DNA of 64,000 bases from Lantana camara (GCA_037501455.1 CM074864.1:56673001-56737000), one strand, 5' to 3'. Numbered from the stretch's first letter, positions 36,264 through 47,678 are shown. Notes: generated by a model from the letters alone, not told the origin. Numbers and translations: made by a program.

Positions 36264-37161
36264 TGTGAGAATGTGAGAATTAGGGTTACACTAATGGGTC
36301 TACTGGGCTTTATTTAGGGTTTAAGTTTTCTATATATTGTAACCTCTTCCTTGGTTAATGATACATCGAGTACACTCAATTATTTCTACTTTTCTCTTTT
36401 AACATGGTATCGACCTTTCATTCCTGGAAAGTTAGGAAAAAAGAAAGAAAGAAAGAAAGAAAGTTTCTTGAAAAGCCTGGGCTCCGACTCGCTCCACTGT
36501 TGTCTTCGACTCGCTCCGCTGTTGTCTTCTACACTCCCTGCCTTCCTTCCCACCTCCTGTCCTACTCAACTGCTACTCTGCTTCCTGCCTAACTGCCTGC
36601 GCGCTATTGCGTGTTTCCTGCCCGCCTGCACGCTACTGCGTGTTTCTTGCCTAACTGACTGTCTGCGCGCTGCTGCGTGCTTCCTGCCTAACTGCCTGCC
36701 TGACTGCATCCTCGTACGCTCCTGCCTACGTCCTCGTGCGTCGGCCCTCCTACCTGCGTCCTCGTACGCTCCTGTCTGCATCCTCGTGCGTCGGTCCTTC
36801 TGCCAGCGTCCTCATGCGCAACTCCAGCCACTCTCAAGATTTAAGATCTCAAGCTTCAAGATTTTCTTGGCTTGAGGGGGAGACTTGTTAGATTTTACAC
36901 TGTTAGATTTTACATTGTTAGGTTTTTTTTGCTTTTTCCTTGTTTCTGCTACTATGGTACTTTATTTCGATTTCCTTTTCCTTTGTTTCTGTTGCAAGCT
37001 ATGCTCCAGCTTGAGGGGAGTGTGAGAATATGAGAATTAGGGTTACACTAATGGGTCTAATGGGCTTTATTTAGGGTTTAAGTTTTCTATATATTGTAAC
37101 CTCTTCCTTGGTTAATGATACATCGAGTACACTCAATTATTTCTACTTTTCTCTTTTAACA
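36264..37161 (+). mobile_element. TRIM, small non-autonomous LTR element, 898 bp
   Basis: Near-identical 141-bp LTRs at 36264-36404 and 37021-37161 begin TGTGAGAAT and end TTTTAACA, flanked by ATATG (36259-36263 and 37162-37166). The primer site TGGTATC follows the first LTR directly (36405-36411), and a purine tract TTGAGGGGAG (37011-37020) precedes the second. The interior has no gag or pol. An open frame across 36351-36875 is made of CCTGC/ACTGC repeats and a Lys-rich GAAA run and is not protein-like. Size and layout define a terminal-repeat retrotransposon in miniature, probably Copia-dependent. It sits inside the CACTA element and is the youngest insertion of that nest. Confidence 0.92.
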
Positions 37162-37231
37162 ATATGAAAATTAACTTCTGCAAGTTTGTATGGATGACAT
37201 GCTGCTCAATCAATTATTTACCAATGTACAG

Positions 37232-37364
37232 GGGATTGCTGAAAGTAAAGCATTTGGTAGCCTTGGTCAGCAGGAGGGGTTTGTTTGATTTATTGCTCGT
37301 CGTAGTAGGTTGCATCCTGGAACTCGGTACTTAGCAAGGGGTCTAAACTCATGTTATAGCACAG
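37232..37364 (+). pseudogene. SAC9-like exon fragment captured in the CACTA element
   Basis: An acceptor TGTACAG ends at 37231 and a donor CACAG|GTATTT follows 37364. The 133-nt exon reads AFGSLGQQEGFV, then a TGA, then ARRSRLHPGTRYLARGLNSC. The second stretch is the strongly conserved N-terminal SAC-domain segment of plant SAC9, a phosphoinositide phosphatase family protein of plants. The in-frame TGA and the lack of neighbouring SAC9 exons show it is a dead fragment. The catalytic CX5R motif is not in this piece. Confidence 0.7.
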
Positions 37365-38042
37365 GTATTTCTTCTATGATCTGTATTATCTTTCATGCAT
37401 ATCCTTTCTCTTCATTTACTCGAAAAACTTTGGATGATAGATAGTCATATGTAATATTGGAGAAGATTTCCTTCACAAGGTGTTATACATCTCCGCACCA
37501 TTACTTACATATGTAATGCATATCCTTATCTTTAGCTTTACATTACTTACAACTTGCATCATTATTATTTATCCTCTTTGCGTCATGTGTTTGGTTGTAT
37601 TCATCATGTATTTGAGAACTACTTTATGCAAAAGTTATGATGTGCTCTGTCATTGTATTTGATTCAGATTACTATTTGTTTCCTTACTCATTAACTCAGT
37701 ATAGTCACTAATATTAAATACCTATTTCTCCCATAACCATCATGCTCAGGAAGGCTTGCTAACTGCTGTGGCCCTGGTAAATTTTTAATTTGAAGTTGTA
37801 CCATTGTAATTTAGTTTTCCCTTGCCAATAACGTCTGGGTATTTTAGGCTAGTGGATTCTATATTTCCAATTTCTCCTGATAGTGAACACCGTGTATCTT
37901 GACTATTGAGTCTTGCCACTTGATTTATTTGGGATTTCTATAATACCATCAAGTTTAGTAGGTGAATGGTTCTTTTACCCTGCATCAATATCATCACCTA
38001 TTTTCAGGACTTTGTTTCATTAATTAGCTGATTTTATTTCAG

Positions 38043-38496
38043 GTAAACACATATGCACTGTATGTTGAAGATGTCCTGGAAGTTTTATCTGACACGGTTG
38101 TACGTGAAGAGGCTGTAACGCGTATACAGAGGTTAACTAAGGTACTTATCTCTGAGTTTGTAAATTTGGTTGTCAGCCACTTACGGGTCTTCTTATAGCT
38201 AGAAATGAATGAATCAAGGTTTTTCCTTAACAATTTATATTCGAACTGACCGATATATCTATTAAAGATTTGAATTCTTTTTGGCACTAATTCTTACCAA
38301 TTGGTGACTACAGGGTTTTTGGGATGGCCAGAATGCAGGTGATGCAAGCAATGCTCTTGAAGATCCATTGGACACCAATGCCGAGCAGGGCAATGCAGGT
38401 TACTCTCGGAGAAGGAGTAAGAATTCAAGAAGAAAACTGAAGCCAAAGATGAGAAAAACTACTGATGTGTGGGATCTACCAATGGATTATTTTTGA
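38043..38496 (+). pseudogene. Two joined exons of an unidentified captured gene
   Basis: Exon 38043-38141 (33 codons, VNTYALYVEDVLEVLSDTVV...) is bounded by TTTCAG and AAG|GTACTT. Exon 38314-38496 (61 codons, starting GFWDGQNAGDASNALED and ending WDLPMDYF then TGA) has a basic middle (RRRSKNSRRKLKPKMRK). Both are phase 0, so they join cleanly and provide a natural C-terminus. I do not recognise the family. The helical charged first exon and Lys/Arg-rich second exon would suit a nuclear protein, but that is a guess. It is probably the 3' end of a host gene carried by the CACTA element. Confidence 0.45.
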
Positions 38497-38776
38497 CATG
38501 CTTCCTGTTGCTATATTATATGTATTGACTTACTTTTATTACATCGTTTGTAGTATGGATTGGCTTCAATGCGAAGAATGTTTGAAGATTTTAAGTAAAA
38601 AGAATGTATTTGGATTTTCAGAATTTGATTTTAAATAAAAAGAATGTACTTGGATTTTCAGAATTTGATTACTCATATACAGAATGTATTTAGAATTAGA
38701 ATGCATCTTAAATTTTTAGATTCAAAACAGGTATTATAATAAATAAAAAAAATAAAAACAAATAATTTTAAATTTT

Positions 38777-39097
38777 CCGAGGGAATTCCCTCGGAAATGT
38801 TGTTGCCCATTTTTTCTAATTTTATTTTCCGAGGGAATTCCCTCGGAAATATTTTTGTCTAATTTATTTTATTTTATTTTCCGATGGAATTTCCGAGGGA
38901 ATTCCCTCGGAAATATTTTTCTTGGAAAATTTTCCGAGGGAATATCGTCATTGGGTATATTCCGAGGGAATTCCGAGGAAAATAAAATTTTTATTTCCCT
39001 CGGAAATGTTTCCCTCGGAACCAATTCCGAGGAGGCTTTTTCCGAGGGAATGGTTTCCCTCGGAATTTCCTTGGAATTCCCTCGGAAATTTTCCTCA
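38777..39097. repeat. Right subterminal CCGAGGGAA repeat region of CACTA
   Basis: About ten copies of CCGAGGGAA / TTCCCTCGG in both orientations in 320 bp, mirroring the left end. Open frames such as 38855-39154 are by-products of this repeat (residues FRGNS, REF and similar). Confidence 0.8.
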
Positions 39098-39487
39098 GAA
39101 TTCGCCTGTTTTCTTGTAGTGCCGGTCCATTCGGATCGGATTTTAAAATGGTAGGGTGATCAAATGGCTTAGAAATTAAAAGGTTAATTCATTGAATCCG
39201 AATCATTATAACGAACTCAATGTTAAGGTTGGAATTCGATTCCGAATTCCCGAGCTCAAGGTAGCCACAAAGGCCCAAAACACCCTAATTAAAATTAGGT
39301 CCCTAACGAGCAATTATTAGACAATTGAGTCTAAGAACAATTTAAATAAATTCTAAAGCGCACGTAATTAAATAGAGTTACACGTTGACACGTAGGCATG
39401 TGATTTACTTAAATCATGTAATTACCGAATTAAACTCTCACGTGACCTCGTATCTGACTTGTTGGAAAACTGGGGTGTCACATAATA

Positions 39488-40520
39488 TATATAGTATATT
39501 TATATTTATATTTATTTTTACAAATATTAAATGCAATTTATTAAATTTTCCACCAAAATAAATATTCGTCATAATAAAAAATAATAATATAATATACATT
39601 TAATAAATATGTGGCTATTATATAAAAAGTAAATAAATTTTGAAGATTGAGAATAACTAATAGCATGAGGTACCTAAAGAATGGACAAACCCATGTTTGT
39701 AGGAATGGACATTACTTCAGTAATGAGCATTCGCAATCATATTTGGTACCAATCAAGGGTTTAGAAATGGATGTGGAAATACTCATTCCATTCCCATCTC
39801 ATTCCATCATACCGTGAGTGTTTATCTGTCTCGACACTTTAAGAATTTTACTACATATGAGTTTATAAGTTTTGCATTTATTCCATAAGCGTGTTTTGGC
39901 AACGTGACCAATGATTGGTACTAGTCTCCTTGTGGATGTGCACGTAAGATGAAGGACCATTGCGAGCTAATGGAGTTTTATCATGGAGCCATGATCAGCC
40001 GTCATAACCTACGTGTACTCTCCATCCGCGCTGTTTTCTCTTTCCTAATTTTTTATATGTATTTATCTTGAAATTATGTTGTAATATATTAAAAACACAA
40101 ATCACACGATATCCACAACAAACGTCATTTTGGGAACCTCCGGATGGTTTGATGGAAGCCATTGCTGCTGAGTGCTGATAATATGGATAGCGCTTTTTCT
40201 GTTTTGCTTTGGTGTTTCTTCCTTGTTAACCAAAAAAAGGGAAAAAGACTTGCGGTTAAAAGTGCAGCCAAATCCAAGCTGAGAGTGAAGTTCTAACTCC
40301 TAATCCCTCCAAAATTTTAAGTTCATGAGTCACCAAAGCACAAGTCCTATATGTAGAGTTAGACCAACATGTTTTGAAAATTGGATCGAACTTTTTTAAT
40401 CGGTGATGGGGACCAGGTCTGGTTTGAAATACATAAAAAAGTTTTAGTTCACTCTCCAATTCAAATAAATATTTAGTTTGCTCCCTATTAATATAAATTA
40501 TGTATTTTGCCCTTAATTTT
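39488..40520. other. AT-rich intergenic DNA
   Basis: No supported gene. About 39655-39800 is a slightly GC-richer block ending ATTCCCATCTCATTCCATC, which may be the right half of a small element split by the LARD insertion. Confidence 0.55.
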
Positions 40521-41220
40521 CTTAATATGAAGTATTGACATTTGAGTTTCTAGAACTATATTTAAAATTTGAATAACTATATGTAATACGTAATAGTTTG
40601 TTATTGAATTAAAAACTTTTATGTTAATATCTAGTATTCACTTATACATTTGTGGAATAATATCTCTATTTTGAGAAACTACTGTATTATTTAGTAATTC
40701 GTAGTTGAATGACTTAATGCAAAAAAAAATTTCTTCTTAATATGAAGTATTTATATTTGAATTTGTAGAACTATTCTAAATATTAAGGAATTATTGTGTT
40801 ATACAACGATTAGATATTAAATGAAAAACTCTTCTTTTAATATAAAATATGTATATTTAAATCTGTAGAATTATATCTAAACATTAAGGAATTATTATGT
40901 TATGCAACGGTCAGATGTTAAATGAAGAACTTTCTCTTATTAAGAAGTATTTATATTTGAATTTGTAGAACTATATCTAAATATTAAGGAATTATTGTTT
41001 TATGCAATTCTTAGATATTAAATGAAAAACTTTTCTTTTAATATGAAGTGTTTATATTTGAATTTTAAATATTAAAAATGAATTTTAAAAAATTATTAAA
41101 CAAAGTTATTAAACAAAGAACTTTTCTTTGAATATGAAGTATAACATTATGTAATTGTGAAATTATATCTAAATTTTGAGGAATTGTCGTGTTCTGCTAA
41201 ACGAAGGATAATTAGATCAT
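40521..41220. repeat. Diverged tandem array, period near 100 bp, about 7 copies
   Basis: The word TTAATATGAAGTATTTATATTTGA and its variants recur at about 40523, 40622, 40738, 40838, 40938, 41038 and 41128. Each is followed by TGTAGAACTATATCTAAATATTAAGG and TTAGATATTAAATGAAAAAC variants. Copies differ from each other at many positions, so the array is old. No protein is encoded. Confidence 0.75.
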
Positions 41221-41526
41221 TTTAAAATAATTAGGGTGTTAACTTAAAAAATTTATTGGAATAGGGAGTATGCGAAAAATTCAATTCCTATCCGGGGTTT
41301 TAACTCTAAATATCCGCTCAACTAATTATATAGATAACATAATCCACTTACTATTTAATTGATTTTTTAAAATTAATTTTATATTAATTATATGATAAGT
41401 ATAAATATTTTTCAAAACCAAAAAAAAAAAAAAAATAATAAAATACTTTCCAACTTATTATATTAATTTGATTGATCGATCGAGTTTAATATTAGAATTA
41501 TCATAATTAAGAACATATTAATACTT

Positions 41527-41634
41527 AAAACCTAAATCCACGGCATGTGAATTTCACAGTTCAAACTTGCAACTATTTTCAAAACCTAAATCCGCGGCAT
41601 GTGAATTTCACAGTTCAAACTATCAACTGTTTTC
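41527..41634. repeat. 54-bp tandem duplication beside the Copia 3' LTR
   Basis: AAAACCTAAATCC(A/G)CGGCATG starts both 41527-41580 and 41581-41634; the two units differ at a handful of sites. Confidence 0.85.
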
Positions 41635-41639
41635 AATAA

Positions 41640-41826
41640 TGGATATTAGAAACGAGATCTGGAAGAATTTTCATTTCATATCAACTGAATCTGCAGAACT
41701 GTACATAAAGGTTTATCTACAATGCGTGCACTAATAAATAGCCACCACATGTCATACTAACAACTGGAATATGTAACAAACTCAACGACCTCTCTTATTC
41801 TAAAATGCAGGAAAATGAAAATGACA
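41640..41826 (-). repeat. 3' LTR of Copia-1
   Basis: About 187 bp. The 130 bp nearest 41826 match 47097-47226 closely. The remaining 57 bp have no partner in the damaged 5' LTR. Confidence 0.7.
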
Positions 41827-41836
41827 AAACCCCCCT

Positions 41837-44800
41837 TCAAGGTGGATGAAACATATTCTTTAAAGCCATCTTGACCATCAATGATTGTAAATGTGCTGCC
41901 GGAAGGGCTTTCGTGAATATGTCAGCTAGTTGATGTGCAAATCGAACAGGGAGCAGCTTCAAAAATCCAGTTGTGACCTTATCTCTAACAAAATGGCAAT
42001 CAACTTCTATGTGCTTTGTTTTTTCATGGAATAGCGGGTTTTCAGCAAGATGCACTGCAGCAAGATTGTCACAGAACATGGTTACTGGTCCTGTAGTGTA
42101 ATCATGAGATCCTTTAATAGTTGTGCAATCCATACTAGCTCGCTGGTAGCAACAGCTAAAGCTCTATACTCTACCTCTGCAGATGAACGTGACACCACAA
42201 ATTGCTTCTTTGATTTCCATGAAATCAAAGCAGGGCCTAGAAATATGCAAAATCCAGATGTAGATCTACGAGTGTCTTGACATGAAGCCCAATCCGCATC
42301 AACAAAAGCTGTTAATTTCAAATCATTTGATGCAGAGAAAAAAATTCCTTGCCCGGGGGTGCCTTTCAAGTACCTAAGCAGGTGATTAACAACATCAAGA
42401 TGAAGAGTTGTTGGTTTGCATACAAATTGACTTAACTTGTTTACTGTAAAACTGATGTCCCGTCTAGTTAATGTAAGATATAGCAGTTTTCCAATGAGTC
42501 TTCCGTATGTACTGATATCTTGCAGTAATTCTCCCTCAAATGTATTTAACTTGATGTTAGGATCCATAGGTGTATTCATTAGTTTTGCACCAAGAAGGCT
42601 TGCTTCTTCTATCAATTGCAAAGTGTATTTTCTCTGACAAAGAAGTATACCTTCCTTAGATCTGGCTATTTCAAGTCCCAAAAAATATCTAAAGGAACCA
42701 AGGTCCTTCAATTTGAACTGTGTGTGAATAAATTTTTTGAGAGCATTGATGGCAGCAGGATCCGGCCCTGTGATGATGATATCATCAACATATACTAATA
42801 ATGCAAGAAAGCTAGAATCTGAGCCCTTAGTGAACAATGAATAATCAGCTTTTGACTGAACAAAGCCATATTGGACCAGTACATCAGAAAATTTAGCATA
42901 CCATTGCCTAGAAGCTTGTCTAAGACCATAAATGGATTTATTTAATCGACATACCAATTTTCCAGAAGATAAAGAGAGGGATGATGACAGTTTGCAGCCT
43001 TGTGGTAAGTCCATGTAGACCTCTTCAAATAAATCTCCATTTAAGAAGTCATTGTTGACATCTAATTGAGCTAAATCCCACTTTTTGGCACTAGCAAGAG
43101 CCAATAAGGTTTTCACAGTTGCTAACTTAGCAACTGGAGAGTAAGTGTCCATAAAGTCAATGACCTCAAGTTGACTATAGCCCTTTGTAACTAGTCTTGC
43201 TTTGTGTCTATCCAATGAGCCATCTGATTTGAACTTTGTCCTGTAAACCCATTTACAACCTATGGAATGATGTCCAGCAGGTAATGGTACAATAGACCAG
43301 GTGTTATTTGTCTCCATTGTTGTTAATTCATCTTGCATAGCTTGCCGCCATTCAGGAATGGTGGCAGCTTCATGGTAAGTCTGAGGTTCAGCATTGAGAA
43401 ACATTCCAATAGAAATGTTGATAGGCTGGAGACAATTTATTGTATGAAAGATAAGATGACAAAGGGTAAGAGCAGGAAGAGGAAGTGGGAATGTGACCTT
43501 GAAGTAAGTTGCAGAGATATTCTTGCAAATAAGAGGTTGACCTTGTAATTCTGGAAGGTCTTCTGCATGTAGTGTTGTCAGAAGAAAGATCACTATCTCT
43601 TAAGGCATCAGTTTCAGCTGAAGGAATTTGAAGTACAGGATGTGGTAAGGGAATATCCAAGAAATCTAAGGAAACAGTGGATGGCAGATTGCTGGATTCA
43701 AGTTTCTGGAAAGGGAAAATGTCTTCATGAAAAACTACATCTCTGGATAGAAACACCTCTTTAGTCTCTAAATCCAGCAGTTTATATCCTTTAACACCAT
43801 TGGGATAACCTAGGAAGACACAAGATTTAGCTCTGGGGGAAAACTTGTGTCTGTGAGAGGGCAAAGTGACTGCATTTGCTAAACACCCAAATGTTCTCAA
43901 TGAGCTGTAGTCAAATGCAGAATGGTATAGCAGCTGATAAGGAGATTGATAATCAAGATGAACATATGGTGTTCTGTTGATAAGGAATATAGAGGTAAGA
44001 ATGCAATCTGTCCAGTATTTCATAGGTATTTTAGATTGGAAATACAAGGCTCTAGCAACATTTAATAAATGCTGATGCTTCCTCTCAACCACAGAATTCT
44101 GTTGAGGCCTTTCCACACAAGAGAATTGGTGAATGACTCCTTTTTCCTTGAAAAACTCAATAAATGCTAGCTCAGGAGCATTATCTGATCTGAAGCACTT
44201 GATGGTGCAATTAAATTGTGTTTGAATCATCTTAAAGAAAGTGGGAATTGATGGTTAGAACATCAGATTTTGCTCTCAACAAGAAGACCCAAGTGAATCT
44301 AGTATGATCATCCACTAAGGTTAGAAAATACTTAAAAGAATTCAGAGTTGAGTGGTTAAATGGCCCCCAAGTATCAGCATGCAATAGATCAAAAGCATTT
44401 GAAGCTCTGTGATGACCATAAGGAAAAGATAACCTCTTCTGTTTTGCCAGGGGACAAATATCACAATGCTTTGAAAGAGTGTTGGAATTATTACATCCTA
44501 ACAAAGGCTTTAAATGATCAAGTACAAGAGGGGATACATGGCCTAATCTATCATGCCATGTGGAAACAGAGACTTTATTAACAGAATCTAAATGATCAAG
44601 AGAACTATTAAAAGAAGCAGCTGTATCCAAGATATACAATCTATCAAGAACTTTAACCTTGTCAATCGTTACCTTCAAAGTGGAATCCTAAACCAAACAT
44701 TGATCAGAAGTGAAGGATATATGAAGAGAAGATTGATGTAGCATACGGCTCAGAGAAATCAGGTTAAATCGAAACTGAGGGAGATACAATACATCAGTCA

Positions 44801-46161
44801 GAGTCAAACAAGGATGTAAGGTTACTTGGCCTTTACAAGTGACTTGAAACATAGAGCCATCATGAAGTACTACTTGAGCATGATTAACAGACTCAATGTG
44901 TTCCAAAATAGACAAATCACATGTTATATGACTGCAAGCTTCGGAGTCTAATAACCACATGGATTTCCCAAGATGCATACAGGATACAACAGATAATAGA
45001 ATACCTGTAGCAGGCTATTTGGAATCATTTGCAATAGTTGGAGTTGAAATGGAAGCGGCAGACTGCATCTGAGATGACAATAAAGATAGCAAAGATTGAT
45101 ATTCTTGCTCAGTCAGTGAATTAATGAAAGAATTTGAAGACACTGGAGACAAGTCAGAAGTAGGAACATCATGATTGACAACAACAACAGATTGTTGGTT
45201 TGATTGAGTAACTTGATTGATTTGCGCAGGCTGATGGATAGATTGAGACCTAGAAGTATTACCAGAAAAATAACTAGGGGGATACCCGTGGAGTTTGTAA
45301 CACTTGTCAACGGTATGGTTATCCCGGTGGCAGTGAGCGCATTCAATTCTGCCATTTCCCAATGCTAAAGCCTGCACCACGACCACGAGATGGAACTCTT
45401 CCAGCGTGTGAAGACGAGAAGGAATTTCGAGAACCAGAGGTTGAAGCAGTTCCACGAACAGCAAAGGCCACTGGTATAGAGGAGGAAGTATTTCCCAGAC
45501 TACTTTGTTGTTCCTCTTGAGATACTAACCCAAAAACTTTGCTTATATGAGGCAAAGGATCTAACATATGAATCATTCAGCCCCATTAGAAAAGACATGA
45601 CCTATTCTGAATGATAAAACGAGCGCAAGTCGCGTACACCGTCGCATGTACATCCATTGCAAGTACAATTAGGTCTTTAATTTGAGAGTTCCTCCCAGAT
45701 TGATTTCATCTTAGTGAAGTAGATACTTACAAAATCGGAATCCTGATGAGTTTGAAGCAAAGCCTGGCATAATTGATAGATGCGCCGACCGTTTGACTGC
45801 TGGAAACGATCCTTCAAATCAAGCCAAATGTCCCTTGCCGAGTCTGAAAATAAGATGCTGGTGGCTATCTCCTTAGACACAGAATGAATAATCTAAGAGA
45901 TGACCACATGATTGTTCTGAATCCATACCTGACGACGAGCAGCTGAGTCAGTTGGTGATGGTGCAATGAGTGAACTATCCACGAATCCATGCTTGTTTTT
46001 GGCCGACAACGCAATAAGCATGGATCAACTCCATGTATGGTAATTCTCTCCTGTCAGAGGTTGAGATACTAGGAATGAGTTGCGATGTTCAGAATGTGGA
46101 AGAAACAAGGATCATCGGATGAAATCACCGATGAGGTCAATGAGGAGTCGCCGGAATCCAT
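41837..46161 (-). pseudogene. Copia-1 gag-pol, broken by stops and frameshifts
   Basis: Gag starts at 46161 (MDSGDSSLTSSV...) and is stopped by TGA at 46025-46027. Further pieces follow: gag core with LDLKDRFQQSNGRRIYQL (45677-45880); zinc knuckle CAHCHRDNHTVDKC (45015-45464); protease with WLLDSEACSHI (44688-44978), where the active-site Gly after Asp-Ser is Glu; integrase HHCC finger and first Asp (44232-44678); the remaining integrase core with FRSDNAPEL and VVERKH (43388-44230); reverse transcriptase with YVDDIIITG (42082-43593); and the RNase H end with [15 protein letters not shown] (41837-42133). At least four frame changes separate them, so no functional protein can be made. The gag knuckle followed by KLHGYPPSYF fits Ale-like Copia elements, a tentative placement. 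Confidence 0.88.
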
Positions 46162-46289
46162 GGAGAAACGCGTAAAATCGACGCAGAAATCCAAAGTGTA
46201 GAGAAGTCGCCGAGAAAAACGTCACCGGAGAAATAAAGGATGATCGGAAGCATGGTTCGCAGTCGCTGTCGCTGTCCCCGTCGCGGGAA

Positions 46290-47096
46290 ACGGAACAGGG
46301 GGCACCGTTCCAGTTCCAGCGTCATGTCACGGAATGGTCGCGACATTTTGTGGAACAGAGGGTATTTTTATGATAAATATAATTAATTAATGTATCAATA
46401 CAAATAAAAGTTCATTCAATATCATATAACACTATAAATTATTTATGATAGATAAATAACAATAAATTATATGCTAATAATAAGTGGAATGACTAGGGGA
46501 AGAAACGTAGAATAATTCTACCATATAATAATTTTTAAAATAAATTATTTAATCATAAAAATATCCTCATTTAGTACAAATTAATATTTTTAAGAAAATT
46601 TTGAAAAGTTGAAGCATAAAATATTAAGTAAGTATAATGTTCATATAATTATATAATTTTATTTTATTAAATATTATTAGAATGTGTTAGATATAATTGA
46701 TTAGGTATTTTATCTGATTTAATTTTATTTAATTTAAAATTAGTGACAATATTAAGTTATTTGGATTATTTAATCTAAAGCCCATACTTTAAAAACCTAG
46801 TAAACTAATAAATAAAAAATATAGCCCTCACTAATAGATTTGGCCCATTAACTTTTCTAATTAAATTAAGAAAACCTAGTTAATCCTCTTAGTTTCCTTC
46901 ATCTCCTGCGGGAAAGCAAACGAGCAGTCTTTTTCTGAAGCAGCCGTCTTACTCGTCGTTCCAACCGTTCCATGACGTGAAATCGCTGTTTCATTCCGAT
47001 TCGGACCGAGAAAATGGGGTGGAACGCCGTTCCGGCCTATTTTTCGGCGTTCCACCCCCGATTCAATACACAGGCGTTCCATACCCGTCAAGGTGG
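46290..47096. other. Unidentified insert replacing part of the Copia-1 5' LTR
   Basis: About 0.8 kb: a GC-richer left edge with CCGTTCCAGTTCC words, an AT-rich centre and a right edge with GTTCC/GGAAC words. The right edge holds a perfect 14-bp inverted repeat GGGGTGGAACGCCG / CGGCGTTCCACCCC (47016-47029 and 47045-47058, 15-nt loop). The clustering of GGAAC at both edges suggests a small DNA transposon. I could not define terminal repeats or a target duplication. Confidence 0.45.
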
Positions 47097-47226
47097 AACT
47101 GTACATGAAGGTATATATACAATGCGTGCACTAATAAATAGTCGTCACGTGTCTTACTAACAGCTGGAATATGTAACTAACTCAACGACCTCTCTTATTC
47201 TAAAATGCAGGAAAATGAAAATTACA
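47097..47226 (-). repeat. Remaining 5' LTR part of Copia-1
   Basis: 130 bp matching 41697-41826 with roughly ten differences by eye. It ends TTACA at 47226. Confidence 0.75.
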
Positions 47227-47228
47227 AA

Positions 47229-47324
47229 AATGGATCATAAAGTATATTTAATTTCATGAAACTCACTATTTTCAGTAATGAATCACAAAGTGTATTTAAT
47301 TTCATGAACACTCGTCTCTCACAC
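47229..47324. repeat. 48-bp tandem duplication
   Basis: AATGGATCATAAAGTATATTTAATTTCATGAA-type sequence at 47229 recurs at 47277 (AATGAATCACAAAGTGT...). It lies immediately outside Copia-1. Confidence 0.75.
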
Positions 47325-47678
47325 ACAACAAGTAAATATATATATGCCAATTAAAATGTGTCAATATTCGAATATAATGAATTATAAGTGAAAATATTAG
47401 ATATATAACAAAGCCGTACCTGCTATTTATACCAAAATTTACGAAGAAAGCAACGAAAACTTATAACATAAAAAATATTATTTTTAAAAATGATGAAATC
47501 ATAATTTTCTGTAAATTAGAAGAATAAAATATCTAATTGAAGGGGCCGAAAATCCCAAATTAGGAGGCACAAATAAAATTTTTCTAAAATATATAGAGAA
47601 AAATAAAAAAAATTCAAAATTTAAGGGCGGGGTTGGGAGCCACCTACAACCGCCTGTCCCTCCATCATTGTTTATCTA
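47325..47678. other. AT-rich intergenic DNA
   Basis: No gene seen. A GC-richer patch at 47625-47665 (GGGCGGGGTTGGGAGCC and following) has no recognised identity. Confidence 0.5.

Larger units (their letters stand above)
32496..39121 (+). mobile_element. Non-autonomous CACTA (En/Spm) transposon carrying gene fragments
   Basis: The termini are 24-bp inverted repeats starting CACTACAAGAAAACAG (32496-32519 and 39098-39121, one mismatch), flanked by the 3-bp duplication CCG (32493-32495 and 39122-39124). The empty site is preserved in the sister LTR near 25740. Both subterminal regions are packed with TTTCCGAGGGAA / TTCCCTCGGAAA motifs in both orientations, the usual transposase-binding architecture. 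The centre (34790-38500) has no transposase block. It carries exons with plausible splice sites resembling a PDR-type ABC transporter, SAC9 and unidentified genes, so this is a gene-capturing (Pack-CACTA) element, later hit by a TRIM. Confidence 0.93.
23609..39482 (-). mobile_element. Large LTR element with non-coding interior (LARD type)
   Basis: Two long direct repeats begin TGTGACACCCTAAG and end GGTGTCACA, at 23609-26101 and 29672-39482 (the second enlarged by a CACTA insertion). The element is flanked by TAATA (23604-23608 and 39483-39487). A tRNA-iMet primer site on the minus strand beside 29672 and a purine tract beside 26101 show that it is read on the minus strand. The interior, 26102-29671, holds no gag or pol block I can recognise. 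Long LTRs, correct priming sites and no coding capacity match large retrotransposon derivatives, which depend on the enzymes of a relative, here probably a chromodomain-lineage Gypsy that also uses tRNA-iMet. Confidence 0.88.
29672..39482 (-). repeat. 5' LTR of the LARD-type element, split by a CACTA insertion
   Basis: LTR sequence at 29672-32495 and 39122-39482 flanks the CACTA element. Removing 32496-39124 restores continuity with the other LTR at the word TATCCGGTCC. It also keeps a 691-bp block (31281-31971) missing from the 3' LTR. That block contains four loose copies of a TACCCGGCCGGG-like motif at about 31745-31870. Confidence 0.88.
41640..47226 (-). mobile_element. Degraded Ty1/Copia retrotransposon (Copia-1)
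   Basis: Minus-strand Copia pol (integrase before reverse transcriptase) at 41837-46161. LTR sequence at 41697-41826 is repeated at 47097-47226 (AATGCGTGCACTAATAAATA and flanks), and the shared outer end is TGT(C/A)ATTTTCATTTTCC on the minus strand. A purine tract (CTTGAAGGGGGGTTT, about 41827-41841) adjoins the 3' LTR. The inner part of the 5' LTR and the primer site are missing. In their place, 46290-47096 holds unrelated DNA. I could not identify a target duplication, so the 41640 limit (TGGATATTAG) is tentative. Confidence 0.8.

Noticed and set aside
36351..36875. 174-residue frame with Cys/Leu/Pro-rich repeats inside the TRIM
   Set aside because: It starts in the LTR and is made of CCTGC-type DNA repeats; TRIM elements have no coding capacity.
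38855..39154. Frame rich in FRGNS and GIS repeats
   Set aside because: A direct translation of the CCGAGGGAA subterminal repeats of the CACTA element.
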